Of a stretch of DNA of 64,000 nt, positions 37,154-48,199 are shown piece by piece; position 1 is the stretch's first letter; each line of letters begins with the position of its first letter. The position numbers and the translations under genes were made by a program. This stretch comes from Melitaea cinxia (Eukaryota > Arthropoda > Insecta > Lepidoptera > Nymphalidae), in NCBI RefSeq assembly GCF_905220565.1, contig NC_059419.1:8051326-8115325 (forward strand), read 5' to 3'. The notes under the pieces are model-generated. The model made no database searches. It worked only from the letters and a program-made list of their open reading frames with translations, and had not been told where the DNA came from.

Positions 37154-37252
37154 TTAGCCTCTATAAACCTACTGCTGGCTCCTGTAGGAGAAGGAGCGGA
37201 GCTTAATTCACCCGCTGCTCCACCTCGGATTGGTGGATAAATTATATTCCTA
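37154..37252 (-). repeat. SINE family K fragment
   Basis: 'gcctctataaacctactgctgg', 'gtaggagaaggagcggagct' and 'acccgctgctccacctcg' match the K tail and body with many changes. Confidence 0.6.
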
Positions 37253-37946
37253 ATGAGCTAATCAAATGAATTATCCGCGAAAGCAAATTGCATAGAGATA
37301 GAAGTAACAAAGCGGTGCACTGTACCGTTAGCGTCTGTTTCGAGGTCGCTTTCCCATTTCACCGACGCATCGCGGTCACCTCATTCTGATACACGAGTAG
37401 GGCTACCGCTAAGTGACAAATAGTGGCCATTTAAAAATTTTACTTATTTATTTATGTAATTTTATTAAAAATAAACCATAAAAAATTAAAGCCAAAAACA
37501 CAATACTGGGACACCAGTATTTTTTTTTTGGATTTTCGGATTTTATGAACACTTACGGTCTTTAACGTGTTAAGTGTATTTACTATGAACGAAGGCTTAC
37601 ACCAGCCTCTCAATAAACTGGTTCACTATGTAGAAACGGATCGCCTAATAAAGGGATATAAAGTTTACAGATTTCATGTTACGGTTGTAAGAATGCTATT
37701 TATCTTTTTTCAATGAATAGCCTATCATCATTAGTCTCACGTAGGTGTTTATATATCTTTGATACTTTAATCAGCTGCTTTCTTTTTTTATTTAACTATA
37801 TCATTACTTTACGTGTATTAGTGATATATTAATAGACGTGGACGGTAAAAACGTTTACTGGAATATACAGATATAACATTGTGGAGAACAAAAAACTACA
37901 ATAGACGCAAATATTATCTATTAATTGTATCGTTAAATTGTACTAA
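37253..37946. other. Non-coding stretch
   Basis: A GC-richer patch is at 37290-37420. No coding frame or repeat recognised. Confidence 0.4.
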
Positions 37947-38256
37947 TCTAATATATAAAATTCTCGTGTCGCGGTGTTTGTAGTTAAACTCCTCCGAAAC
38001 GGCTTGACCGATTCTCATGAAATTTTGTGTGTATATTGGGTAGGTCTAAGAATTGAATAACATATATGTTTCATCTCCCTAAATGTTAAGGGTAGTCCAC
38101 CCCAAATTTTTATTTTTTTATTTTTAGATAAATTATTTATTTTTTATTTTATTATGATTGAAAAATACATACAATTCTAAATTGTTATTCTTCTACCACC
38201 AACCCCTATTTTTAAAAAGCGTTTAGCAGCAAGACAACGCTTGCCGAGTCAGCTAG
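37947..38256 (+). mobile_element. Non-autonomous Helitron, family H-c
   Basis: It starts TCTAATATATAAAATTCTCG after A (37946) and ends 'ccgagtcagctag' before T (38257). A hairpin GCAAG-ACAACG-CTTGC lies eight bases before the terminal CTAG, as expected for Helitrons. A minus-strand relative is at 60.6 kb. No Rep/helicase protein is encoded, so it depends on an autonomous element elsewhere. Confidence 0.9.
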
Positions 38257-39055
38257 TTTCTCTATAATTTTTAAAATCTAGTAAATTCGCAAAAAGAAAT
38301 ATGTTGTTATTGTTATTTTATCATAAAAGCGTTTTGGGCTGATAGAACTAGAAACGTCTATCCCCTCCCCCCTTTCCTTAAAGCCATCACCCAACTATTT
38401 TTTTTCTTTAATATCCTTTAATATAAAAAGATAAGTGAACTCGTTAAAGAGTTTTTATTATGCCAGTAGTATCAGCAGTGGTGATCAGGTCAGTATAACC
38501 AAAACACCTGCTTTTTTATTCTGATCATTCCTATAAAAAAAACTTTTATCTACGGGACAACCCTACGCTCCTGTTGAACGTATTTAACATACGATGATTT
38601 CAAAAGGGCCTGTTTGCAACATTACCGATGACAGTACTCAGTAACATTAAATTATAATATTTACATATGAAATTGGTACTTTTTATTGAAATGTGGTGCA
38701 ATAATAACGGTTATTTTAATGATGTATATTTTTTATTTTCGAAGAGGTAATCATTTATATTACAATATTGTAACGGCCTTATTACCGAGCTAATCGAATC
38801 TAAGACGAACTCGAATCAGGTGATAAAAAAATAACAGTTAAAAAAAATTATAAATTAAGGATGAACCTGTATCTGTTATATGGCAGTATATAATTTTTTA
38901 TAGTTTAACCAAAATAAATCATTTTAGTTCTTCAACTATTATTATTTATTAAGATAATAAATATATCGAAAAATTTAGCATTTTTCGTTGTAACGTTTTA
39001 TTTTTAATGTGTTCGACATTTACTAAAATTATCTAAATACATAATTAATAAAAGT
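38257..39055. other. AT-rich stretch
   Basis: Nothing recognised. Confidence 0.4.
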
Positions 39056-39250
39056 TGCAGTGGGCTGGTCATCTGTGTCGCAGGACCAATCATGGAGTGG
39101 AGACCGCGTCTTGGCAAACGCAGTGTGGGACGTCCTCTGGCTCATTAGACCGAAGATCTACGTAAGATCGCCGGCGTAGGCTGGATGAGGATTGCGGAGA
39201 CCCGGGATGTCTGGTACAGCAGTGGACTGCAATAGGCTGAACTGACTGAT
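39056..39250 (+). repeat. RTE LINE 3' end fragment
   Basis: 'agtgggctggtcatctgtgt' (WAGHLC), 'ggagaccgcgtcttggcaaa', then 'cagtggactgcaataggctg' and an ACTGACTGAT tail. It gives the 3' end of the RTE family in plus orientation. Confidence 0.85.
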
Positions 39251-39739
39251 AATTAATAATGTAGATATCTATTTTTTTTCAAATTTATTTTGTAAATATA
39301 TATAATATTGTAGAACTTAAAAATTAATGTAATTTCTTTACATTAAGATTTTTTCGTCAAAGAAGTTAGAAACGTTACAGTAGTATATCCAGACCCATCT
39401 GAGTAAACAGATATTTAATTAATCTCTACTAATATTATAACATTACATTAAATATATTTATTTAAGCATTTTGACCTCAGAACCAACCATTTCTATTTTA
39501 AAAATTCAATTTGCGTTCGAACGCCTGTGTTTTGAGAAAGGTTGTAGGGCTATAAATCAACGCGCTAAGGCTGACAGTAGAGGAATAATAAACGTACAGA
39601 ATTCTATTTTATATTTAAAGAATAAAAAAAGCATCTGCTAATACTCTACCTTAGTTAGATGTTTCAAATTTTGTTTTACCTCAGTTATGTATAATTTATC
39701 GCAATTTTCGCTTGTACGGTGATTAGTCGGTTGTTGTAT
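39251..39739. repeat. AT-rich stretch with a worn Helitron
   Basis: About 39424-39600 begins TCTCTACTAATATTATAAC and carries 'gttcgaacgcctgtgttttg' and 'caacgcgctaaggctgacag', a decayed relative of the Helitron at 54.2 kb. The 3' end is not preserved. Confidence 0.45.
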
Positions 39740-39840
39740 TTCGGTCTGTAATATTCCACTGCTGGGCATAGACCTCTTTCCCCATGTAGGAGAAGGGTCA
39801 AAGCTTAATCCACCACGCTGCTCCGATGCGGGTTGGCGAG
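39740..39840 (-). repeat. SINE family K, 3' half
   Basis: Clean minus-strand copy: 'ctgtaatattccactgctgg', 'ccccatgtaggagaagggtc', 'aatccaccacgctgctccg'. Confidence 0.8.
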
Positions 39841-42034
39841 TTAATACTTAACAGTATTAAAGAAAAAAAAAACATTTAAAAATTTTAAATGTATAAAGCC
39901 TCTCTGCTAAAACTCCTCCTTAGCTATTTAACGCGTATTGTATCAGTTACGTATAATTTATCACATTTTTCCGCTCCGTATTTAACTGTCTGTCGTTATA
40001 AGAGTTAATTATAACGACGAAAGTGGCGAAGAAAAGTAGTGAAAATTATTGAATACTTTCCGCGTTTTTTATGATTTATCTTGGAACGGGTATCACTGGT
40101 GTGTGTTAATTTGTTATTATTTATGGCTAGAGTAAGAATACTACATTTTTTATTTTATTCACATGTTAATATGTTTTGTGTACTCTGTTTTAGAATTTCT
40201 CATTATTTTATAACATATTTAGTTATCAAGTAGTCTTTACTTGTGTAAATTTCTATAATTTATCGAAATATAGGCTACACGCTAAGGTTTTTTGTAAATA
40301 TTGAATTCCAGTATGGTTTTTGTTTTATAATTTTAAAACTAATAAGTTACAAATAAATATTTTCATTATATTAACATAATTGAAGTTAACGTAAAAATAC
40401 AACAAAAAAAAAACTATAATCTACTTCTGTAGGAAAAAATAAATTAAAAAAGCTTTTATTTTTTATTTACTGAATTTTAAGAATGTGCCAGTAACGTGGC
40501 TACTTACATAGACGTCGGAAAATAAAATGCAGATGAGACATCGGGCGCACGACTAGCAGATGCGCTGAGAATGATATGAAACTATCCAAACTGAACGGAA
40601 ATGAATTTATGTATAAATAAATAGTAAAATACGGGAAATATATTTGATATATAAAACATTTAAGACACAAGTTACAGACAAAGAATAGATTATTATTAAG
40701 ACTTATTAGCAACACATGTTTGATAAAAATTAAAATCTGGTATCCGAACTTGCAACACTTACAACTGTCGAACAAGCAGTCTGCCAGCTATCTACAGCTA
40801 GTTGCTGTGACGATTTACAGCTAAATATTTCACAAAATCATAACTTTATTACTTTTATTTTTATTTATAAAAGAATAAAATTAAAATAATTCTAAAGGGC
40901 ATTATTTTGTAAAATAACATTGAAAATTTTAAAATTTTAATTTCCTTTATCTAGATATAGTCACTACGTATTTAAAAATAAAACCAAAATAATGACAATT
41001 CAAATGACCCGATTTTACATAACGTCAAGTTCAGATGACTCAAACCGAAAAAAAATATAATATAAAGAAAGTGTCACACCACGTAACGCTGGTAACTGTC
41101 CTCATTTCATACCCCTTTCCCCGTACTTTCACCGATTGTGTGACCCACATGCTTTGTTACGAGCGCTTATGTCGACCGTGAAATGTTGCTAAATGACGGC
41201 TATCCGGGGCGGTGAAATTAAAAAGTTAACGTGTGATACGTCAATGAAACGTCAATGTCACTGTCCTAAGAAGCTATGTGGCATTAGAATCCCCTGGCGC
41301 AACTGAAAGCCAGTAAGCCCAAGAATAATAATAATAATAATAGAATAATAATCTTCTTCGTGACATTAACAAAATTATCTGTGCATATTTATTATCACTG
41401 AAAGTAGTTAGTCCTAACAGGAGAAGAAGTTGAATATAAATCTGCTTTCTCTATTCTACAGGACTTTTGCGAAGCATTCCGTACCATTTTTCTATTATCG
41501 GATACCATTAATCTCAATAAATGATAAACTAATCATAATCAATGCTTATAACTTCAATAACAGTATTATTTGTACGTTGTAATTATTGGTCACGAACTAG
41601 TAATAAAGTACAGATTATTTAAAATATCTCCAAAATTTTAAAAAGGTTAGTTTCACGACAGTATCGAAAATCTGTACTATCTTGTCTATCTTCTATGACT
41701 TTAAAGTATTTTTCCTATATCAAATAGACAAGATTTAGAGCAATAATCTGCTTATAATTTCTATAATATTAAAGATATTAAAAAAATGTGAATAACGCTA
41801 TTTTAATAACAACTTATAATACTTTTAATAAAACAGTTAGACGCCAAATGTCCCAATAGTATAAATTAATTATTAACTAACGTGAATATCTGATAAACAT
41901 CTTAGGCGATTACATAAATTATCTTAATGACATAGTAAATAGTGTAAACTTACCGTATTTTAATAGAATAGTACCTACCTAATTACCTAATCCTAATTAC
42001 TGTTTATAAATGAAAAATAAAATTTAAAATAAAA

Positions 42035-42087
42035 TTTAATTGTAGTAAAATTATAAATATAATATTTATAATTTTACTACAATTAAA
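42035..42087. repeat. 53-bp near-perfect palindrome
   Basis: Two 26-bp arms (42035-42060 and 42062-42087) are exact inverted copies around a single A. The arms are AT-rich. Confidence 0.95.
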
Positions 42088-43089
42088 ATAAAATAAAATA
42101 ATATACATTTTTCATTAATTGTTCAAAAATCGTTGTTTTATAAGAATTTAACTGTACAAAAGTATCAATTGAATTAAAAAGCATACGCTGATGTTTGTAT
42201 CGAATCCAGGGCGGAGAAATTTATAAAAAAAACAACATTCTAATGTCATTTGCGCTACACGTCAATGACCTGTTGAACAGAGTAGTAAGTTGGGCACTAA
42301 AATGTTTACACTTTTCCAATGTCATTGACTTTTAAGTTTAGGTATATTTCAGTTTTATTTTTTGAATTTTTTGAAAATTGACTATTATTATTAAAACGTT
42401 TGATTTAAAAAAAAGATTATTTTATTATTAAAACGTTTGATTAAAAATATAATTTCCTCAAAGCTATTATTTTTTTTTTTTTTTTGAAGAAAATACGACT
42501 ATATGCCGAATTAGTAAAAATAAGTATGTATCTACAAACATAAAATTTCGAATAACAACTCTATCACTATAAAACTGTTTTTATTCGTTTGTTAGTGGTA
42601 ATACAGATAACAAATTATTCAAGCCTTGGAGTGTTCCAGATTCGCATCCCGTTAGGCGGAGAAAGTGGAGGTGCAGCGTCTATGCAAATTATGCAATTAC
42701 CAGCCGCTTGTAAACTTGGAAATAAGGCTGAAATACTTTAGAATAGGCACTATTACTGATAATAGAAAATTCCTTTTATTGATGTTTTGGTATACGACTG
42801 TATATTTTATTAATTGAATATTGGTTAGATTTATATAGAACTAGTTAGATTTATTACGTTTTCATTTATAATTAAATTTTAATTCAAAATCTTTTTTTAA
42901 ACAAAAACGTTATTTTATTATATAAAAACATTAACGTATAAAAGAATAACGGTGAAATATATGAAGGTCGAGAAAAATAATCAAATCCATCATCTGTATC
43001 AATTACATCATTTTCCTCCGTGTACAGTTATGCGACTCAGATACAAAAGCAGAACACAGCTTTCCAACAGCGTCTAACAAGAATGATCT

Positions 43090-43500
43090 AACGTGACAAA
43101 GCGAAAAAATGATGCCACTAGCCCGCCATATTGGTATGATGGCGGCCACGAAAAAAAAACTAACGGAATAAAATACCTAACCGCCGAGCGGAGAAAGGCT
43201 TTCGATTGTCCCACATTTCACCGCACGCGAATCGACACTGCGACTCCAAAGCGGTACAACACTAGAGCTCTAAATTCAAACCGATAAACGATCTTGCACG
43301 TCAAACGTAAATGTCAAAGTCGTTTGGCGGGAATTACAACGTTTGTATCATTCTATTATAAACATTAGGCGACTCGACACACGCTCCAACATAACATACT
43401 TCCGTCCCTCTCTAGTCTTAGGGTGATAGTACACACCTCTCTTTCGTTAGCCGACATTGAAAAAGAAAGCACTAGTTTTTGCCGCCACCATTTTACTGGA
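43090..43500. promoter_or_regulatory. GC-richer patch with YY1/Pho-like motifs
   Basis: CCGCCATATTGG and GATGGCGGCCACG (43123-43150) and GCCGCCACCATTTT (about 43480-43494) contain the GCCAT core of YY1/Pho sites. Promoter function is only a suggestion; no transcript start or coding exon is visible. Confidence 0.25.
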
Positions 43501-43851
43501 GAGTATGTCGAAGAAAGCTATGCGAGTATGTAATATTAGAAACGCTGGTTTTATACATCGGTTGCATCGCATTAGTGTTCGTTGCATAAGAAAATTGCAT
43601 TTCCCCGACATTAACTTGACGCGAAAATGTGACGATTTCATTTTTAGTGCAATCATTCATTTCAGTCATTCTCGCTCGAATGGTTCGGAAAAATAATTTT
43701 GACTGTTTTTAACTTCTCATTATTGGATGAAGGCATTAATAATATACTAATAGTTATGCATAAAAAATGACAACTATATTTTGCAGAACATGAAACGTCT
43801 TTGTTTATACATTTTGCGTGTATGTAAAAATATAACTTAGTTTAGGAACAT

Positions 43852-44254
43852 TACGGCACAGTAGGAAATTCACAAAATCTAAAACATCCTGACTGAAGAA
43901 TGTACGTCGTACTGTAATCGCTCTTAGCGATAAGACCGCTTTGTACATCTTGCTTTTCATGTATTACTTTTGTTGTAATGTTTCTTTATGGTGTACAATA
44001 AAGAGTATTTATTATTATTATTATTACTTCAGTCCATTTCTTACAGAAGACCACAGCTAAATAATAATGCTCTCAAGTAATTTTTAATTTTAATTTTGTT
44101 CCTATGGTTAGCAAAGAGCTCTAGCTCCTAAAGAAGGTTGAGATAGAAGAGTAGGCAATGCGCTTCCAAAGTTCCTAGCGTGTTGCAGGCGTCCATAGGT
44201 TCCTGTATTCGCTAATATCAGGCGGCTTATTTACAACCTTAGTGGTATAATAAG
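43852..44254 (+). repeat. LINE tail L copy interrupted by LINE tail T
   Basis: The family L copy (start 'cggcacagtaggaaattc', end 'cggcttatttacaacc') is split. Between about 43910 and 44027 lies a family T tail: 'cgctcttagcgataagacc', 'ggtgtacaataaagagta' and an ATT-repeat tail. T is therefore the younger insertion. Confidence 0.7.
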
Positions 44255-45062
44255 GAAACAATTTAAGTTTTTGACTCTCCGTATTTTATTGTGTACTAGC
44301 CGTTGCCCGCGGCTTCACTCGTGTAGAAATTAATTATATTTACTAAGAGGTACTAATGTAGTACCTAATTATTATACTCTCTCCTACTCTCTACCTACTC
44401 TCTGTATACCACATTATATGTACATTCGAGTTTGGTGCGCTAGAACTACCCGACTGCTTGTAGAGCTCAATTTCGATCAGGCTTCATAAAGCAGTTGTAC
44501 GAATAACAGTCTCCCTTTAGATCTTCTTCAGCCATTTTTGGTAATATCAGTTATATGAACATTCCCCTATTTAACGATCCAGAATTTACTGCTTTTTAAA
44601 TTTATTTAATAGGTCATTAAAACCTTAAAAAAATCTTGTTTCTAACTTACGATATGACAAACATACATACATTTAGATTCATATCTATCATTATCGATTC
44701 ACTAATCAATTATTATTTATTAATTATTTTACCGCATCATGGCGACATGAGGATATTTACATGGGTAGATAAACAAGTAAATTAAATAACTTGATGTGAT
44801 TGATTTTAACTATTAAATTTTTCAAACAAAGGAAAAACGAGTACTCAAATCTCGCAACAAGTTTTTATATCGCATACATTATTTAATGACTTTTTAAGTA
44901 GATAGTAAAGGTTTTGAAGTAAATTTATTATTTCATTTTAGCGCATTCAAATAAAAAGATTTTTTATTTTTAATTTATTCCAGTTCAGTTTTGACTGCTA
45001 CGTTGTAACATTTATCACTCAAATTGTAAGGAAAAAAATGTAAAAAAATCTTGCAGATATAA
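44255..45062. other. Non-coding stretch with a Helitron 3' end scrap
   Basis: 44296-44335 reads on the minus strand 'gaagccgcgggcaacggctag' followed by T, a Helitron-type CTAG end. Its other end cannot be located. The remainder is AT-rich. Confidence 0.4.
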
Positions 45063-45630
45063 CAATAATTGTGTTTGCTCGCAAACGAAAAAAAAAACGA
45101 CTTCAATTACATCGACGAGTAATAACAACGTAGATCGACGAAAAAATAGTCAAGTAACTACGCGTTATCAAAGATTATTCAAAAAGATCAGATCAGATCT
45201 CGATAAAATTTATATGTGACTACATAATAAACGTCAGCTTTCGATTAAATTAAAAATTATCAAAATCGGTAGACCCAGTAAAAAGTTATTGTGGATTTTC
45301 GAGAGTTTCCCTCGATTTTTTTGAGATCCCATCATCAGATCCTAGTTTCCTTATCATGGTACCAAACTAGGGATATCTACTTTCCAACAAAAAAAGAATT
45401 ATCTAAATCGGCACATCCAGTAGAAAGTTATGCGGTATAATACAACGTAGGTCGACGAAAAAAGCGTCAATCTCAAATACATTTAAATGGGACCAAATGA
45501 CACATACCACCTTTCGATTAAAAGAAAATTTGTCGAAATCGCTCCACTCAGTCAAAAGTTCTGAAGTAACATACATAAAAAAATACAGTCGAATTGAGAA
45601 CCTCTTCCTTTTTTGGAATTCGGTTAAAAA
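45063..45630 (+). repeat. Repeat family Q, second copy
   Basis: It follows the copy at 32.1 kb block by block, from 'aattgtgtttgctcgcaaac' to 'ggaattcggttaaaaa', with a deletion after 'gaaaaaagcgtcaa'. The plus-strand 75-codon frame across its end is not a gene. Confidence 0.8.
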
Positions 45631-46398
45631 CATTTGTATTGTCCCTATGCGTAATTACGATAGCGCAGACGAGACGGCATTTACTTTAAAACACTCTAAC
45701 ACAGCCTTACAAACTCCGAATTGACTTTGAATTTTCTGCGACATAAGTATGTACGTTACAAAAAAAAAAATTGATATGAAAAAATTCTGTGTTAAATGAT
45801 GTGATAGCTTGTTATTGGATCTTATCATGGAAACGATTTATAATAGTGATACTTTTTCGTATTTTTTGTTTTATTTTTCTTATTTAATATATGAATTTTC
45901 ATTTCATATTTAAATTCTACGTGTAATATACGCATTAATGAAATCATATGTGTTCATACATCCCAAGGACGAATCTTCGTTTTTGACTCCTCCTAAAGGG
46001 ATCAGACGATCCTTCAAAATGACTACTGTGAAGGCAGCTAGGGCCAGTACATTTCGAAAAAAAAAAACTGTGTTCTTTTAACACCATTGGAAAACTTTAA
46101 ACACAATAGATTTGTGTAAAAACTTTACATGTAATAATTATAACCACAGATAAGTATATAGTTATGACGCACTTAGTTATACAAAAATGAATGCAATACT
46201 TTTTTTTAACACAAATTGACACTGGCTTTTCCAACTACCATTATTGTATTAAGGTAAAGCTATTTAAGATAACCTAAAACTTGTTGTAAGGAAATGAATC
46301 ATTTTATTGCTCTACTTATGGTCAAGTTCAATGGAATTTTGTGTAGGTAAGCTAACGTCATTACGTCTTATTTTCATTTTTTTATAATTGTAATATTG
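45631..46398. repeat. Non-coding stretch with LINE tail U copy
   Basis: 45965-46078 ('cccaaggacgaatcttcg' to 'ggccagtacatttcgaaaaa') shares its end with the poly-A LINE fragment at 19.55 kb; here it is in plus orientation. Nothing else recognised. Confidence 0.5.
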
Positions 46399-46755
46399 TT
46401 GTGTGGCTACGACATTAAAGAATATAGCCATCCCCTCTCTTCCTGTATGTGTCGTAGGAGGTGACTAAGGGATATCACAGTTCCACTACCACCGTGGAAC
46501 TTAAAAAACATACCGATGGCGGGATAACCATTAAACTTCTGGTTTTGAAATACACAGGTTGCCATGAAAACGGGCAGCAGCGTCTTCTGTGCAACACAGC
46601 CAGCCCTGCGGTCACCAATCCGCCTGCCCGGTGTGGTGACTATAAGCAAAACACGTGAGTTCACGTCATTTTTGGCGTGAACTTTTGGAGGCCTATGTTC
46701 AGCAGTGGACTGTGATAGGCTGAAATGATGATGATGATGATGATAATGATGATAA
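46399..46755 (+). repeat. Repeat family C, full-length copy with long tail
   Basis: The head 'gtgtggctacgacattaaag' and the tail ataggctgaaatgatgatgatgatgatgataatgatga-type repeat are both present. It is the longest copy and directly precedes a Helitron. Confidence 0.88.
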
Positions 46756-46760
46756 ATATA

Positions 46761-46936
46761 CAAGCTGTGGCTCGCGGTTCTATTCGCATTAATTTGACGA
46801 AAAAACGTACTACAATATTATATAGCTTTCCTTGCTAAATGAATTGTCATTTCGAATTTTTCATTTCGAATCAGTAGTTCCTGACATTAGCGCGTTCAAA
46901 CAAACAAACTCTTTAGCTTTATAATATTAGTATAGG
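46761..46936 (-). mobile_element. Non-autonomous Helitron, family H-d, short copy
   Basis: In minus orientation it starts CCTATACTAATATTATAAAGC and continues 'gagtttgtttgtttgaacgc', as in the copy at 54.2 kb. It ends 'gagccacagcttg', where CTAG has become CTTG. The interior is deleted. Confidence 0.65.
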
Positions 46937-47089
46937 TTTTATTTTTCTGCTTCTGTTATTCATTGCGTGCTTTTTATAGCCTATCTATTAAGTTTATTTT
47001 GTTTCTATATGTTAATGGGATATAGTACAGCTGCACATTAAGTTATTATTATAAAATACCCTTTAAAGAAAATAAATACTTAAATACGA

Positions 47090-47248
47090 TAAGTCGATGC
47101 AGTGACCACAGCAATGAATGCTGCGCTTATGGTCCCAAATTCGAACCCCGCTATGACAAATATTTATACAGGCAGTACACTTGTCTGTTATATCTGGGCA
47201 TTTGTGCTATATGTGTTTCCGAAAGCCCAACAAAATTTTCATTATAAA
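47090..47248 (+). repeat. tRNA-headed SINE family P
   Basis: A-box-like 'gatgcagtgaccacagca', a good B box ('caaattcgaaccccgc'), then 'tatctgggcatttgtgc' and 'tgtgtttccgaaagcccaac'. A short A-rich tail follows. Confidence 0.7.
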
Positions 47249-47902
47249 AAAAAAGAAAGGTATACGTCATAGCTATGATATATTTTTTTTATATTTTAAA
47301 TAACAAAAATAATAAATATGCATATCATAACGTCTAGACTAGGATTTTGCAATAAAATTATTTTTAATTATACACCTCATAAATCAGTAAGTCAATCTGC
47401 GCTTGCGCATGTGGGTGTTACAATACCACTGTTCTCCTTATAGTATATATTGAATCATAGGCAAATTAAGTGTAACAATTAACCGTACACACGGTGTTAA
47501 TACAGCCACTTATGTTTGTTTGACTGCAAATACGTAATTAATTTCAGTAAAGCTTTGTTACGCACGCTTGACTTGGAGAGTATGATGGTGAATGAGTGAC
47601 GAGAGCGTTACGAAAAATGTGATCTGGTGAAGTGAACGGAAGTTGAGAGGGAGATATAAGTTTGTGAAGATAGAAAGTTTTACTTCAGTCGTGTGGTCTA
47701 AAGCACGCTCGTTTTTTTTTTTGTTTTTTTCCATTGTTATTATTTAAGTCATTTGGATTCAATTCTATGTTACTATATAATGTATTAGAGATAATATCTA
47801 AAAAAGTTATAGGTGGGTAACTAAAAAGTTGACAATACACCTTCTGTACTTTACGTATATGTAGTTATAGGTATATAGTAGACAAAAAGATTTTTCTTCT
47901 GT
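47249..47902. other. Non-coding stretch
   Basis: Nothing recognised. A GC-richer patch with TGAGTGACG is near 47590. Confidence 0.4.
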
Positions 47903-48199
47903 TCAGTCTATCCCCTCACTTCCCGTGTGTCATAAGAGGCGACTAAGGGATAACACAGGTCCACTACCAACTTGGAACTCAAAAAGCCAAGCAATGACGG
48001 GATAACCATCCAACTGCTGACTTTGAAATACACAGACCGAAGGCGAGCAGCAGCGTCTTTGGTGCGACAAAGCCAGCCCTGCGGTTTCCAACCCGCCTGA
48101 CAGCGTGGTGACTATGGGGAAAACACGTCATGAGTTCACGCTATTTTTGGCGCAAACTTGTGGAGGCTTATGTCCAGCAGTGGACTGCGATAGGCTGAG
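47903..48199 (+). repeat. Repeat family C, head-truncated copy
   Basis: From 'tctatcccctcacttcccg' to 'gtggactgcgataggctgag'. It lacks the first 35 bases and the (ATG)n tail. Confidence 0.82.

Larger units (their letters stand above)
39841..43851. other. Long non-coding stretch
   Basis: About 4 kb without a recognised gene or repeat. It contains a 53-bp AT palindrome (42035-42087), GC-richer patches at 41070-41230 and 43090-43680, and YY1/Pho-like motifs at 43120-43150 and 43480. A 91-codon minus-strand frame at 40500-40775 is not supported. Confidence 0.4.

Noticed and set aside
40500..40775. 91-codon minus-strand open frame rich in F, I, L and Y
   Set aside because: Hydrophobic residues arise from AT-rich codons; there is no family resemblance and no gene context.
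41070..41230. Third copy of the GC-rich patch seen at 32.85 and 33.49 kb
   Set aside because: Only scattered short words agree, not in a consistent order or orientation.
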